Assembly: GCA_017353815.1 (NCBI GenBank)
Contig: JAFMSB010000138.1
Location: forward strand, 1 to 5,498
Length of the DNA: 5,498 nt
Reading direction: 5' to 3'
Origin: Methylocapsa sp.
GTDB lineage: Bacteria > Pseudomonadota > Alphaproteobacteria > Rhizobiales > Beijerinckiaceae
This document shows, piece after piece, positions 1-5,462 of this stretch; within the stretch, counting starts at the first letter, position 1; the number at the start of each line of letters is the position of its first letter. Below the pieces are notes generated by a model, which saw only the letters and a list, made by a program, of their open reading frames with translations, made no database searches and was not told the origin of the DNA. The position numbers and the translations under genes were made by a program.

Positions 1-299
1 TCCTTCGAGAGGCCGCGGAAGTAGATTTGTGGAGGGAGGTTCGCCGCGTGAGCGCGGGTACGCGGAATCAATTGGCGCGGGCTTTCGATAGAACCGGCCA
101 TCCCGGTTTCGAAAATGATACGTCGTTGGAAGAGGCCATGGCGTGTCTGGCTTCCTTGCGCGCGCCGGTCGATGCGTTCTTTGACAAAGTGACGGTCAAC
201 GCCGAGGATCCGGACTTACGGCTCAACCGCTTGCGGCTGCTCGGCGAAATGCGCCTGGCGATGCATTCGGTTGCGGATTTCTCCAAGATCGCAGGATGA
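1..299 (+). CDS. glyS: Glycyl-tRNA synthetase beta subunit, C-terminal end (5' truncated by window)
   Basis: The frame opens at base 3 and runs to TGA at 297-299, giving about 98 visible residues with no start of its own; the TTG at 27 is simply an internal Leu codon. The fragment carries the signature C-terminal block of bacterial GlyS beta: [15 protein letters not shown], then a [16 protein letters not shown] stretch, ending in VADFSKIAG. This is the helical anticodon-binding (DALR-like) end of the beta chain. In the family, the beta subunit joins GlyQ in an alpha2beta2 enzyme that charges tRNA-Gly in the cytoplasm. The alpha gene glyQ, usually just upstream, would lie outside the window. 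The C-terminus appears complete and ends at the expected place, so the truncation is only the window edge. Confidence 0.93.
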   Translation, partial: LREAAEVDLWREVRRVSAGTRNQLARAFDRTGHPGFENDTSLEEAMACLASLRAPVDAFFDKVTVNAEDPDLRLNRLRLLGEMRLAMHSVADFSKIAG

Positions 300-437
300 T
301 GCGGCGGCAACCGGCGCAGTGGCGGTGTAACCGCATCTTCAAGCGCGATAGCGATGCTTGCAAGAATGAGGAAGAGGTGGCAGGGTGCCGGCATAAATTG
401 CGGCGGCTTCAGAAACCTGAATTCCAAGGAGGAAACA
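300..437. other. glyS to ABM-gene intergenic region with two small hairpins
   Basis: No gene is seen in these 138 bases. Two inverted repeats are visible. GCGGT/ACCGC at 322-334 has a 3-base loop. CTTCAAGC at 337-344 pairs with GCTTGCAAG at 356-364, with one bulged base and an 11-base loop. Neither is followed by a T-run, so neither is a convincing intrinsic terminator. They could form a Rho-dependent 3' end of glyS or structure in the leader of the next gene. I could not pick a -35/-10 pair with confidence. Confidence 0.3.
426..432 (+). promoter_or_regulatory. Strong ribosome binding site fixing the start of the ABM-fold gene
   Basis: AAGGAGG lies 5 bases before the ATG at 438. It is a near-perfect anti-16S match and decides the start: the same frame stays open back to 354, but starting there would bury the twin-arginine signal 28 residues inside the protein. 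Confidence 0.85.
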
Positions 438-836
438 ATGCGGCGCCGTGAATTCCTAACTGCTATGGGAGCAGCTGCGGCAGCTTCGTCCCCCTCTCAA
501 TCTTTTGCGCAGCCTGGCGGTGGAGCCTCAAAAAACCCTAATGTTGCGCTCTTCGTCCGGCTTGAAGCAAAGCCAGGAAAGGAAGCCGAAGTTGCGGAAT
601 TTCTCAAAAGCGCTCTTCCATTGGTTAATGCCGAGCCTGCGACGCTTGCCTGGTTTGGCGTTCGCCTCGGGCCCTCAACCTTCGCCATTTTCGATGCTTT
701 TCCAGATGAAGCTGGGCGCGAAGCCCATTTGAATGGCAAAGTAGCGGCCGCGTTGATGGCGAAGTCTAAGGAGCTGCTGGCCGAACCGCCATCGATTCAA
801 AAAGCCGATGTTTTGGCGGTGAAATTGCCTAGTTAG
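438..836 (+). CDS. Tat-exported ABM-domain (antibiotic biosynthesis monooxygenase-like) protein
   Basis: 132 residues. The N-terminus, MRRREFLTAM followed by an alanine-rich stretch and SQSFAQ, is a twin-arginine signal: RRREFL at 2-7, hydrophobic core to about residue 16, probable cleavage after Ala24. The rest (about 35-130) has the pattern of one ABM / dimeric alpha-beta barrel unit. It has an opening strand NVALFVRLEAKPGKEAEV, a helix FLKSALPLVNAE, the strands LAWFGVRLGPSTFAIFDAF, then DEAGREAHLNGKVAAAL and a closing strand around 122-130. Proteins of this fold act as small dimeric monooxygenases, quinol oxidases or heme/ligand-binding units. The substrate cannot be read from the sequence. 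Most ABM proteins are cytoplasmic, so the signal is less usual and suggests a periplasmic place of action. It stands alone between glyS and hemH, with gaps of 138 and 195 bases. A role with heme is possible only by proximity. Confidence 0.85.
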   Translation: MRRREFLTAMGAAAAASSPSQSFAQPGGGASKNPNVALFVRLEAKPGKEAEVAEFLKSALPLVNAEPATLAWFGVRLGPSTFAIFDAFPDEAGREAHLNGKVAAALMAKSKELLAEPPSIQKADVLAVKLPS

Positions 837-1031
837 CAGCCTGCAATTCGCGGCGCTGCCGGTCAGCTAACGGATTGGCCTCGCGGCGGGCGCGTGGTGT
901 ATCGCCGCTCATGCAAATTGCCGGCGTGAGGAAATCTTGCTTAATCTGCGACCCAGGTAATTCCCTTTATCCGGGGCCGCTTCAATGTCTGTTCCGCACT
1001 GCAATTGCCACTGGTAAGGCCATGGAGTTAT
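837..1031. other. Intergenic region upstream of hemH
   Basis: GCGGCG at 883-888 and CGCCGC at 903-908 form a 6-bp stem with a 14-base loop. No T-run follows, so it is at best a weak 3' end for the ABM gene. TTGCTT at 937-942 is a possible -35, but no good -10 sits 16-18 bases downstream. I see no clear iron-control (Irr/RirA) or FNR/FixK dyad that would explain hemH regulation. Confidence 0.3.
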
Positions 1032-2093
1032 ATGCCGCCGTCCCTCCGCGTTAAAAGCAACAAGCCGGTTCCGGCCGGCAAAACCGGCATTCTGCTCGTC
1101 AACCTAGGCACGCCCGAGAGCCCCGGCTTTTGGGATATTCGCCGTTATCTCTCGGAATTTTTATCCGACCCGCGCGTGATTGAGACACCGCGGATTCTTT
1201 GGTGGCCCGCCCTTAATTTCGTGATCTTAAACACGCGGCCCGCCCGTTCCGCGAAGCATTATGCTGCGATCTGGAACAAAGACGGCGGCGAAGGCCCGCT
1301 GAAGGCGATCACACGCTCGCAGGCCGGAAAGCTTGCGGCTTGGGTTCGCGCGGGCGGTCTTGACCCCAAAGCAAAGTGCGCGGCCGGAGAACGATTTTTC
1401 ATCGCTTGGGCCATGCGCTACGGCAGGCCAAATATCGAAGAGGGAATCACGGCGCTGAAGGACCACGGCTGTGCGCGAATTCTCGTCTTGCCGCTTTATC
1501 CGCAATATGCGGCGGCAACCTCGGCGAGCGTCGCCGACAAGGTCTTCGATACTCTAAGACAAATGCGCTGGCAGCCGGCGGTGCGGACTGCTGCGCCCTA
1601 TTTCGACGACCCAATCTATATCGATCTTTTGGCAGCTTCCGTTCGCGCCGAAGTTGCCCGCCTCAAATTCGTTCCAGACAATATCCTGGTGTCTTTTCAT
1701 GGGCTGCCAAAGGCAGCAGTCGCAAAGGGCGATCCCTATTACGCCCAATGCCTCGAAACATGGCGGCTGCTGTGCGAGGAGCTGCGGCTTACCGGGGAGC
1801 AGTGTCTGCTCACCTTTCAATCGCGCTTTGGGCGAGCCGAGTGGCTGCAGCCCTATACGGTAGAGGAGATCAAGCGGCTCGCTGCTCTGGGCGCCAAGAG
1901 CTTGGCCGTCGTCACCCCGGGATTTTCCGCCGATTGCCTTGAAACGCTTTACGAGATCGGCATCGAGTGCCGCGAAATTTTCCTTGCGCACGGGGGCGAA
2001 AACTTTGCCGTCATCCCCTGTCTCAACGATAGCGACCCCGGAATGATGCTCATCGAGGAGCTCGTATCGCGCGAGCTGCAAGGCTGGATTTAG
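1032..2093 (+). CDS. hemH: Ferrochelatase (protoporphyrin ferro-lyase)
   Basis: 353 residues, a normal bacterial length. It inserts Fe2+ into protoporphyrin IX to make protoheme, the last step of the pathway, usually at the cytoplasmic face of the membrane. Family blocks in order: GILLVNLGTPES (19-30), RRYLSEFLSDPRVIE (37-51), GPLKAITRSQA (88-98), AMRYGRP (127-133), LPLYPQYAAATSAS (153-166), the catalytic-histidine block VSFHGLPKAAVAKGDPYY (220-237; His223), TFQSRFGRAEWLQPYT (261-276) and CLETLYEI (302-309; conserved Glu304). The start at 1032 is preferred: GGAG at 1024-1027 lies 4 bases upstream and the N-terminus then has normal length. A TTG at 1005 in the same frame would add nine residues and has no better site. 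Eight cysteines are scattered (116, 147, 240, 248, 258, 302, 313, 330), but no closely spaced C-terminal cysteine group like those of [2Fe-2S] ferrochelatases is seen, so a cluster-free enzyme is likely. It is convergent with the next gene. Confidence 0.96.
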   Translation: MPPSLRVKSNKPVPAGKTGILLVNLGTPESPGFWDIRRYLSEFLSDPRVIETPRILWWPALNFVILNTRPARSAKHYAAIWNKDGGEGPLKAITRSQAGKLAAWVRAGGLDPKAKCAAGERFFIAWAMRYGRPNIEEGITALKDHGCARILVLPLYPQYAAATSASVADKVFDTLRQMRWQPAVRTAAPYFDDPIYIDLLAASVRAEVARLKFVPDNILVSFHGLPKAAVAKGDPYYAQCLETWRLLCEELRLTGEQCLLTFQSRFGRAEWLQPYTVEEIKRLAALGAKSLAVVTPGFSADCLETLYEIGIECREIFLAHGGENFAVIPCLNDSDPGMMLIEELVSRELQGWI

Positions 2094-2200
2094 GTGAATT
2101 CCTTGGACAAACAACTGCTCGCGGCCAGCCACCGCACGTAAGATATTTTGGTAAAGCGGCAGTGTCTGGATGACGCTGAGCCTTCAGAAACGAGAAATTC
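2094..2200. other. Convergent intergenic region between hemH and the 518-residue gene
   Basis: These 107 bases separate two gene ends. GCGG (2121-2124) with CCGC (2132-2135) gives only a 4-bp stem; a short ATATTTTGG tract follows a few bases later. GAGAAATTCTC at 2192-2202 is an 11-base palindrome touching the stop codon of the minus-strand gene. Neither is a strong intrinsic terminator, and I see no coding potential. Confidence 0.3.
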
Positions 2201-3757
2201 TCACACCAGCTCCAAAGATTTCAATGAGCCGATTGTGTTGCAAATGGACTGCTCGATCAACCGGTCCTGCAAGCTAACAATATCGAGTGCGCTGGTCGAG
2301 TAACGGACGAGCGGAGACAGATAGCATTCGGCCGCGTTGTGAAAAGCGTTCACGAAGTCGTCGAGCGCTTCGGTATGACTTTCCTTTACGCTTTCCATCA
2401 TCTTTCTGACACCTGCCTCGATTTCCTCCAGCTTGTTGAGCATCATCTTTTGTTTGCGCTCCTCCGGGTTGGCAAACAGCTTGTAGAGATAGGCGATGGT
2501 CATCGGTGCGATAATCGCAGCCGACACAGGAAGGGCAACCTGCGCAGTCAGGGTCCCAAATCCCGCCGCTAACGCCGCAAGTGATCCCGCACCGGTCAAG
2601 CCCGTCATCAAAATGGTCACATTTGCCGCTTGGTCGAACGAGGTCATCACCCGCGCTCGAAATGACGGAGGCAGCAGAAGTTCGACGAATTCCTTTTGAT
2701 CGATGCTTCGAACGAGTTGAGGTTGCGACGCCGACAGTTCGTTTTGGAAAAGCATCAACTCCTTCTCGAGCAACTCAGCCCGCCGCTCATGCCGCCGTTT
2801 CAGTTTCTCATAGCGCGCTTGCAGGGCTCTCCCATGTTGAGTCTTGGCGAAATTTTTCCAGACGCTCTCGTTCAGCCAATTGCTGCTTCGAGACCGGTCT
2901 TGCATGCCCAAAGCGATCTCGTTGACCGCATTTTCGACGAAATCCTCAACGTCTTCCGCAAACTCCCGTTTTTGAAGTTCAATCGACCGCTCGAGAGCCT
3001 CGAGCCTTTGATTGACTTGTTTGACCGTCGACGAGATTGCCGAAGCCACCTGTTCAATTTGTTCACGCCGTGCGGCCAGGGTTTCACGCTGTTTGGACAG
3101 CTCATCGGCGTCGGCCTGGATTTGCCGGACCAATCCCTCACACATTTTGCGCGCCTCTTCCACATCCTCCGGACTTCCCCCAGCTAATTTGTTTGATATC
3201 CTTTCCACCAGATGGGTTTGGCCATAGGCAAAGGCCATGCCCAAAACGGTATCCAGCCTTTCATCTCTTTGCCTGACGAGTCCTTTGATCATATTGAGAA
3301 AGCTGCGATCCCTTGGGGACATGAAACCAGACAGGACGCCCGGATCAACGCGTGCGTTCAATGCTTTTGCGACCCGCGCATAAAGATCGTAAGCTTGATC
3401 TCCCTGGAGCGCGGCAATAGGCGTTGTCATTTCCAGAGCCGCCATTCGAACATCATCCGGCAGTGACCTTGATGCGGCCCTGAGTTCTTTAAGTTCCCCA
3501 TCGAGATCGCTCTTGCCGGACGCCAAAGCGCGCATAAGGATCGCGTTAAGCAATGCGGAGCTATCCGGTGCAGATGCTCCCTGGTCATTCATGGTCTCTG
3601 CGATTTTGCTAACTGTATTGACGCAACAACTATAGCCAACGATAGTGATAGGGCCTTTGGCCGTTGCCAAGGCCGCTAATACGCGAACAAGCGCCGGAAC
3701 GAACCCGGTAGCGTTCTCCTCTGCTTCGCCGATATTGCGGACAGCGAGCGTCTTCAT
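2201..3757 (-). CDS. Unassigned membrane-associated coiled-coil protein with dynamin-stalk-like layout
   Basis: 518 residues; I do not recognise the family with certainty. The start at 3757 is supported by AAGGAAG (plus-strand 3762-3768) 4 bases upstream. Residues 1-60 hold an alpha/beta-looking strand PITIVGYSCCVNTVSK (36-51), which resembles a P-loop position but lacks the GK[ST] of a real one. Residues 65-190 look all-helical. Residues 196-270 are a heptad-rich coiled coil (LVRQIQADADELSKQRETL and following). A second charged helix, rich in Arg/Glu/Lys, covers about 305-345. A Gly/Ala-rich hydrophobic hairpin runs from about 378 to 428 (VTILMTGLTGAGSLAALAAGF, then VALPVSAAIIAPMTIAYLY). It is followed by a basic turn, NPEERKQK, and a long charged amphipathic helix (about 436-480). 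Long helical bundle, membrane hairpin and returning charged helix are the order seen in the trunk and paddle of bacterial dynamin-like proteins, so a membrane-remodelling or membrane-anchored scaffold role is possible. This is inference from architecture. There is no signal peptide, and no partner GTPase gene lies in the window. By eye, GC looks somewhat lower than in its neighbours. Confidence 0.8.
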   Translation of the reverse strand: MKTLAVRNIGEAEENATGFVPALVRVLAALATAKGPITIVGYSCCVNTVSKIAETMNDQGASAPDSSALLNAILMRALASGKSDLDGELKELRAASRSLPDDVRMAALEMTTPIAALQGDQAYDLYARVAKALNARVDPGVLSGFMSPRDRSFLNMIKGLVRQRDERLDTVLGMAFAYGQTHLVERISNKLAGGSPEDVEEARKMCEGLVRQIQADADELSKQRETLAARREQIEQVASAISSTVKQVNQRLEALERSIELQKREFAEDVEDFVENAVNEIALGMQDRSRSSNWLNESVWKNFAKTQHGRALQARYEKLKRRHERRAELLEKELMLFQNELSASQPQLVRSIDQKEFVELLLPPSFRARVMTSFDQAANVTILMTGLTGAGSLAALAAGFGTLTAQVALPVSAAIIAPMTIAYLYKLFANPEERKQKMMLNKLEEIEAGVRKMMESVKESHTEALDDFVNAFHNAAECYLSPLVRYSTSALDIVSLQDRLIEQSICNTIGSLKSLELV

Positions 3758-3828
3758 AACACTTCCTTAACGTAGCAAGGCCTGAGGGAATTTCGCTTTG
3801 CGCGGCCCCTTACGACACGAATGTGGCC

Positions 3829-3858
3829 TCATAACTACCCTCGCGGGGGATGGATCAA
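3829..3858 (-). promoter_or_regulatory. Candidate promoter of the 518-residue gene
   Basis: On the minus strand TTGATC (plus 3853-3858) and TTATGA (plus 3829-3834) are separated by 18 bases. The -10 lies about 70 bases before the ATG at 3757. The match is moderate and no known regulator site was recognised. Confidence 0.3.
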
Positions 3859-3890
3859 TCATTTTTATTTGTCCAGCCGACCCTCCGCGG

Positions 3891-3912
3891 AGAAAGAAAC
3901 CGAAAAGGTTTC
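3891..3912 (-). terminator. Possible intrinsic terminator downstream of pncA
   Basis: On the minus strand GAAACC-TTTTC-GGTTTC forms a perfect 6-bp stem with a 5-base loop (plus 3896-3912). It is followed directly by TTTCT (plus 3891-3895). It lies about 90 bases beyond the pncA stop and before the promoter candidate of the next minus-strand gene. The stem is only half GC and the T-tract is interrupted, so it is weak. Confidence 0.35.
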
Positions 3913-3953
3913 GCCTAGGCTTATGGTTGCAATTTGCCTTGACCTCCCAAGTC

Positions 3954-3976
3954 TATACCAAATCTTGTCGTATAAT
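3954..3976. promoter_or_regulatory. TATAC/GTATA dyad overlapping a consensus TATAAT
   Basis: TATAC at 3954-3958 and GTATA at 3970-3974 are inverted copies with an 11-base spacer. TATAAT at 3971-3976 is a perfect -10 on the plus strand, but the bases 16-18 upstream (around CAAGTC) are a poor -35. The spacing would suit a dimeric repressor, for example of GntR type. This is a guess from shape. It lies 23 bases past the pncA stop, and no plus-strand gene follows it. Confidence 0.25.
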
Positions 3977-3998
3977 GCTTGCTTCCCGTCGCCTCACC

Positions 3999-4637
3999 TC
4001 AAAGGATTGCGGCACACTGAATTATGTTTATCTCATGTTCGGCGAGGCTGCGGCAAGCGGCGCGGAGCGCATTCCCGGCGGCGAAAGGGCGGCAGGCGTC
4101 CTCGATGATCGAGACCGCAAATCCCAGCCGCTTTGCGTCCTGGGCCGAATACAGCACGCAATATTCGAACGTGAGCCCCCCTAAAAACACTCGCCCAAAG
4201 CCCCGCTCGCGCAAATAGCCTGCAAGCCCGGTGGGCGTCTCCCGGTCGTTTTCGAAAAAGGCCGAATATGAGTCGATGTGCGGCCGCAATCCCTTGCGCA
4301 GGATAAGGGCGGCATGAGGAATATCGAGATCCGGATGCAATCGCGCCCCTTGCGTTCCTTGGACGCAATGATCCGGCCAAAGCGTCTGGCTGCCATGGCT
4401 TGTCACGATCGTCTCGAACGGACGCCGGCCCGGATGGGAAGACGCAAACGAACTGTGCCGGGGCGGGTGCCAGTCCTGAGTCAGGATCACATGCTCGAAA
4501 CGGCCGGCAAGCCTGTTGAGCGGCGCAACCACTTCGTCCCCGTGAGGCACGGGCAGCCGGCCTCCAGGGCAAAAATCGTTTTGCACGTCGACCGCGAGTA
4601 AGACATCGTTTGCCCTGACCAGGCCGGGCTGCGCCAT
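3999..4637 (-). CDS. pncA: Nicotinamidase (nicotinamide deamidase; isochorismatase-like fold)
   Basis: 212 residues, the usual length. It hydrolyses nicotinamide to nicotinate and ammonia in the cytoplasm, feeding NAD salvage through nicotinate phosphoribosyltransferase. The catalytic triad is visible: Asp17 in LLAVDVQNDFCPGG, Lys115 in LILRKGLRPHIDSYSAF and Cys160 in GGLTFEYCVLYSAQDA. Metal-site residues are expected at Asp55 and His57 (TQDWHPPRHSSFAS) and His90 (LWPDHCVQGTQGA). The cysteine block reads GLTFEYCV where most family members have GLATDxCV, a small departure next to the nucleophile; the triad itself is intact. GGAG (complement at 4643-4646) lies 5 bases before the ATG, supporting the start. 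It is transcribed away from the CBS gene and is probably monocistronic, since 241 bases separate it from the next minus-strand gene. Confidence 0.95.
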   Translation of the reverse strand: MAQPGLVRANDVLLAVDVQNDFCPGGRLPVPHGDEVVAPLNRLAGRFEHVILTQDWHPPRHSSFASSHPGRRPFETIVTSHGSQTLWPDHCVQGTQGARLHPDLDIPHAALILRKGLRPHIDSYSAFFENDRETPTGLAGYLRERGFGRVFLGGLTFEYCVLYSAQDAKRLGFAVSIIEDACRPFAAGNALRAACRSLAEHEINIIQCAAIL

Positions 4638-4645
4638 CGCAACTC

Positions 4646-4660
4646 CGATTTGGCGATTTG
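4646..4660. repeat. Short direct repeat in the pncA leader
   Basis: CGATTTG occurs at 4646-4652 and again at 4654-4660, an 8-base period. It covers the space between the candidate -10 and the ribosome binding site of pncA, where a repressor site would be effective. It is short enough to be chance. Confidence 0.3.
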
Positions 4661-4663
4661 AGG

Positions 4664-4694
4664 GTTATGTCGGATCGGCCCGCGGCCGTGTCAA
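4664..4694 (-). promoter_or_regulatory. Candidate pncA promoter
   Basis: On the minus strand a perfect TTGACA (-35; plus 4689-4694) is followed by GACATAAC, giving -10 candidates GACATA (17-base spacer, plus 4666-4671) or CATAAC (19-base spacer, plus 4664-4669). Transcription would begin roughly 20 bases before the pncA ATG, leaving a short leader. The -35 is the best in the window. Confidence 0.5.
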
Positions 4695-4854
4695 TTGCCC
4701 GTACCGGCCAGGCTACACCGTTCCTGCCTCTGCATTACCGCGCCGCCTTAACCGTGTTGCGGTGCAGCGCCGGTTCCCCGGCAGAGTTTTGGCGCAAACT
4801 ATTCTTGCGCATTGGTTATAAAAGTGCATTCTCATGCGGCAATTTGCATTCGGT

Positions 4855-4883
4855 TTGACCGGCGCCTTGGCGCCAGTTTTACG
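4855..4883 (+). promoter_or_regulatory. Candidate promoter of the CBS gene with palindromic spacer
   Basis: TTGACC (4855-4860) and TTTACG (4878-4883) are 17 bases apart and would start transcription about 30 bases before the ATG at 4923. The -10 is poor by enterobacterial consensus but acceptable for alphaproteobacteria. An alternative is the AT-rich TTATAA at 4816-4821, which lacks a well-spaced -35. Confidence 0.35.
4861..4874. repeat. Perfect palindrome GGCGCC-TT-GGCGCC
   Basis: Two copies of self-complementary GGCGCC flank a TT centre, making both a direct and an inverted repeat. It sits in the spacer of the candidate CBS promoter, about 50 bases before the start codon. It may be an operator or, if transcription starts further upstream, a small leader hairpin (GGCGC/GCGCC, loop CTTG). 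Two related units, TAGCGTAAA and TAGCGGTAAA, follow at 4886-4904. Confidence 0.5.
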
Positions 4884-4922
4884 GCTAGCGTAAATAGCGG
4901 TAAAAACGGGAAGGATTTCAAG

Positions 4923-5354
4923 ATGATTGTCGCACGGATACTTGCGGCAAAGGGGAGGGAAGTCGTTACCACCCAGCCGCATAGGACTTTGGCCGAAGCC
5001 GCCGCGCTCTTGACCGCACGGAAGATTGGGGCAGCGGTTGTGACCGACGGACAGGGACGCATCCTCGGGATGCTGTCGGAACGCGACATTTGCATTGCCG
5101 TCGGCGAAGACGGCGCTGCCGCGCTCGACGATGCGATCTCCAAGCATATGACCACCGAGGTCTTGACGGCCTTTGAGGATGAAACCGTCGAGCAAACGAT
5201 GGCGAAGATGACCCACCGGCGCTGCCGTCATTTGCCGGTCGTCGAGGACGGAAGGCTTGCCGGAATTGTATCGATAGGCGACGTGGTCAAATTCAGGCTC
5301 GAGCAGCTGGAGCACGAGCACCAGGCGATGCGCGAATATATCGCTACCGCCTAG
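4923..5354 (+). CDS. Stand-alone tandem CBS-domain (Bateman module) protein
   Basis: 143 residues made almost entirely of two CBS units, about 8-60 and 77-128. Each ends in the ligand-contact pattern G-x-x-[ST]-x-x-D: GMLSERD (49-55) and GIVSIGD (114-120). The linker ISKHMTTEV and the second-unit HRRCRHLPVVEDGRLAGIV stretch are typical. Such modules bind AMP, ATP or other adenosyl ligands as dimers and act as energy or redox sensors on partner proteins. The partner cannot be told here, as no enzyme or channel domain is fused. The tail (LEQLEHEHQAMREYI) is a short charged helix common in this alphaproteobacterial subfamily. AAGGA at 4911-4915 lies 7 bases before the ATG. The frame stays open back to 4812, but that extension lacks a good binding site and would add 37 unconserved-looking residues. 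It is divergent from pncA. Confidence 0.92.
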   Translation: MIVARILAAKGREVVTTQPHRTLAEAAALLTARKIGAAVVTDGQGRILGMLSERDICIAVGEDGAAALDDAISKHMTTEVLTAFEDETVEQTMAKMTHRRCRHLPVVEDGRLAGIVSIGDVVKFRLEQLEHEHQAMREYIATA

Positions 5355-5401
5355 AGCAAATCCTGCAAAAGTTGACCGGTTTTTGCGATTGGAATTCGCT
5401 C
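5354..5401. repeat. Imperfect interspersed palindrome abutting the CBS stop codon
   Basis: The left arm GAGCAAATCCTGCAAAA (5354-5370) pairs with the right arm, which ends TTTTTGCG (5379-5386) and then GGAATTCGCTC (5391-5401), around a GTTGACCG centre. Matched blocks are GAGC/GCTC, AAATCC/GGAATT-like and TGCAAAA/TTTTGCG. The final G of the TAG stop is the first base of the element. Size, arms and position just after a gene resemble the short palindromic repeats scattered between genes in Hyphomicrobiales. That comparison is from memory, and no second copy is in this window. Confidence 0.6.
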
Positions 5402-5418
5402 CAGCATATTGATTTGGT

Positions 5419-5462
5419 GCGATTTTTTACCGCCCGGCGGGTTCCAGGCGGGGGGAAATCGC
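5419..5462 (+). repeat. Long imperfect hairpin with G-U pairs
   Basis: The 16-base left arm (5419-5434, GCGATTTTTTACCGCC) can pair with the right arm (5447-5462, GGCGGGGGGAAATCGC) around a 12-base loop. It makes seven outer Watson-Crick pairs, three T-G wobbles, one A-G mismatch and five inner GC pairs. Because of the wobbles it is much stronger as plus-strand RNA than as DNA or as minus-strand RNA. That points to a transcribed 3' structure. A short alternative stem CCGCC/GGCGG exists inside 5430-5440. Confidence 0.5.

Noticed and set aside
300..364. Intrinsic terminator after glyS
   Set aside because: Both hairpins lack a following T-run, so they are described only as intergenic structure.
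354..437. Upstream extension of the ABM-fold gene
   Set aside because: AAGGAGG sits just before the ATG at 438, and the twin-arginine signal must be N-terminal.
1005..1031. TTG start for hemH giving nine more residues
   Set aside because: The ATG at 1032 has a GGAG just upstream and gives a normal ferrochelatase N-terminus.
1376..1942. 188-residue plus-strand frame inside hemH
   Set aside because: It is a shadow frame over conserved ferrochelatase blocks, and the arginine- and serine-rich product has no recognisable motif.
1554..2132. 192-residue minus-strand frame opposite hemH
   Set aside because: It is antisense to a certain gene, with no supported start and no family features.
2696..3187. 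Long plus-strand open frame (163 residues) opposite the 518-residue gene
   Set aside because: It lies wholly antisense to a gene with a good start and ribosome binding site, its product shows no domain-like pattern, and it has no ribosome binding site of its own.
3499..3522. LASGKSDL (residues 78-85 of the 518-residue protein) as a Walker A motif
   Set aside because: It lacks the leading glycine of GxxxxGKS and a preceding hydrophobic strand; it falls in a helical-looking region.
4713..5321. 202-residue minus-strand frame across the CBS gene and its upstream region
   Set aside because: The CBS protein on the other strand has clear paired G-x-x-S-x-x-D motifs and a ribosome binding site; this frame has neither.
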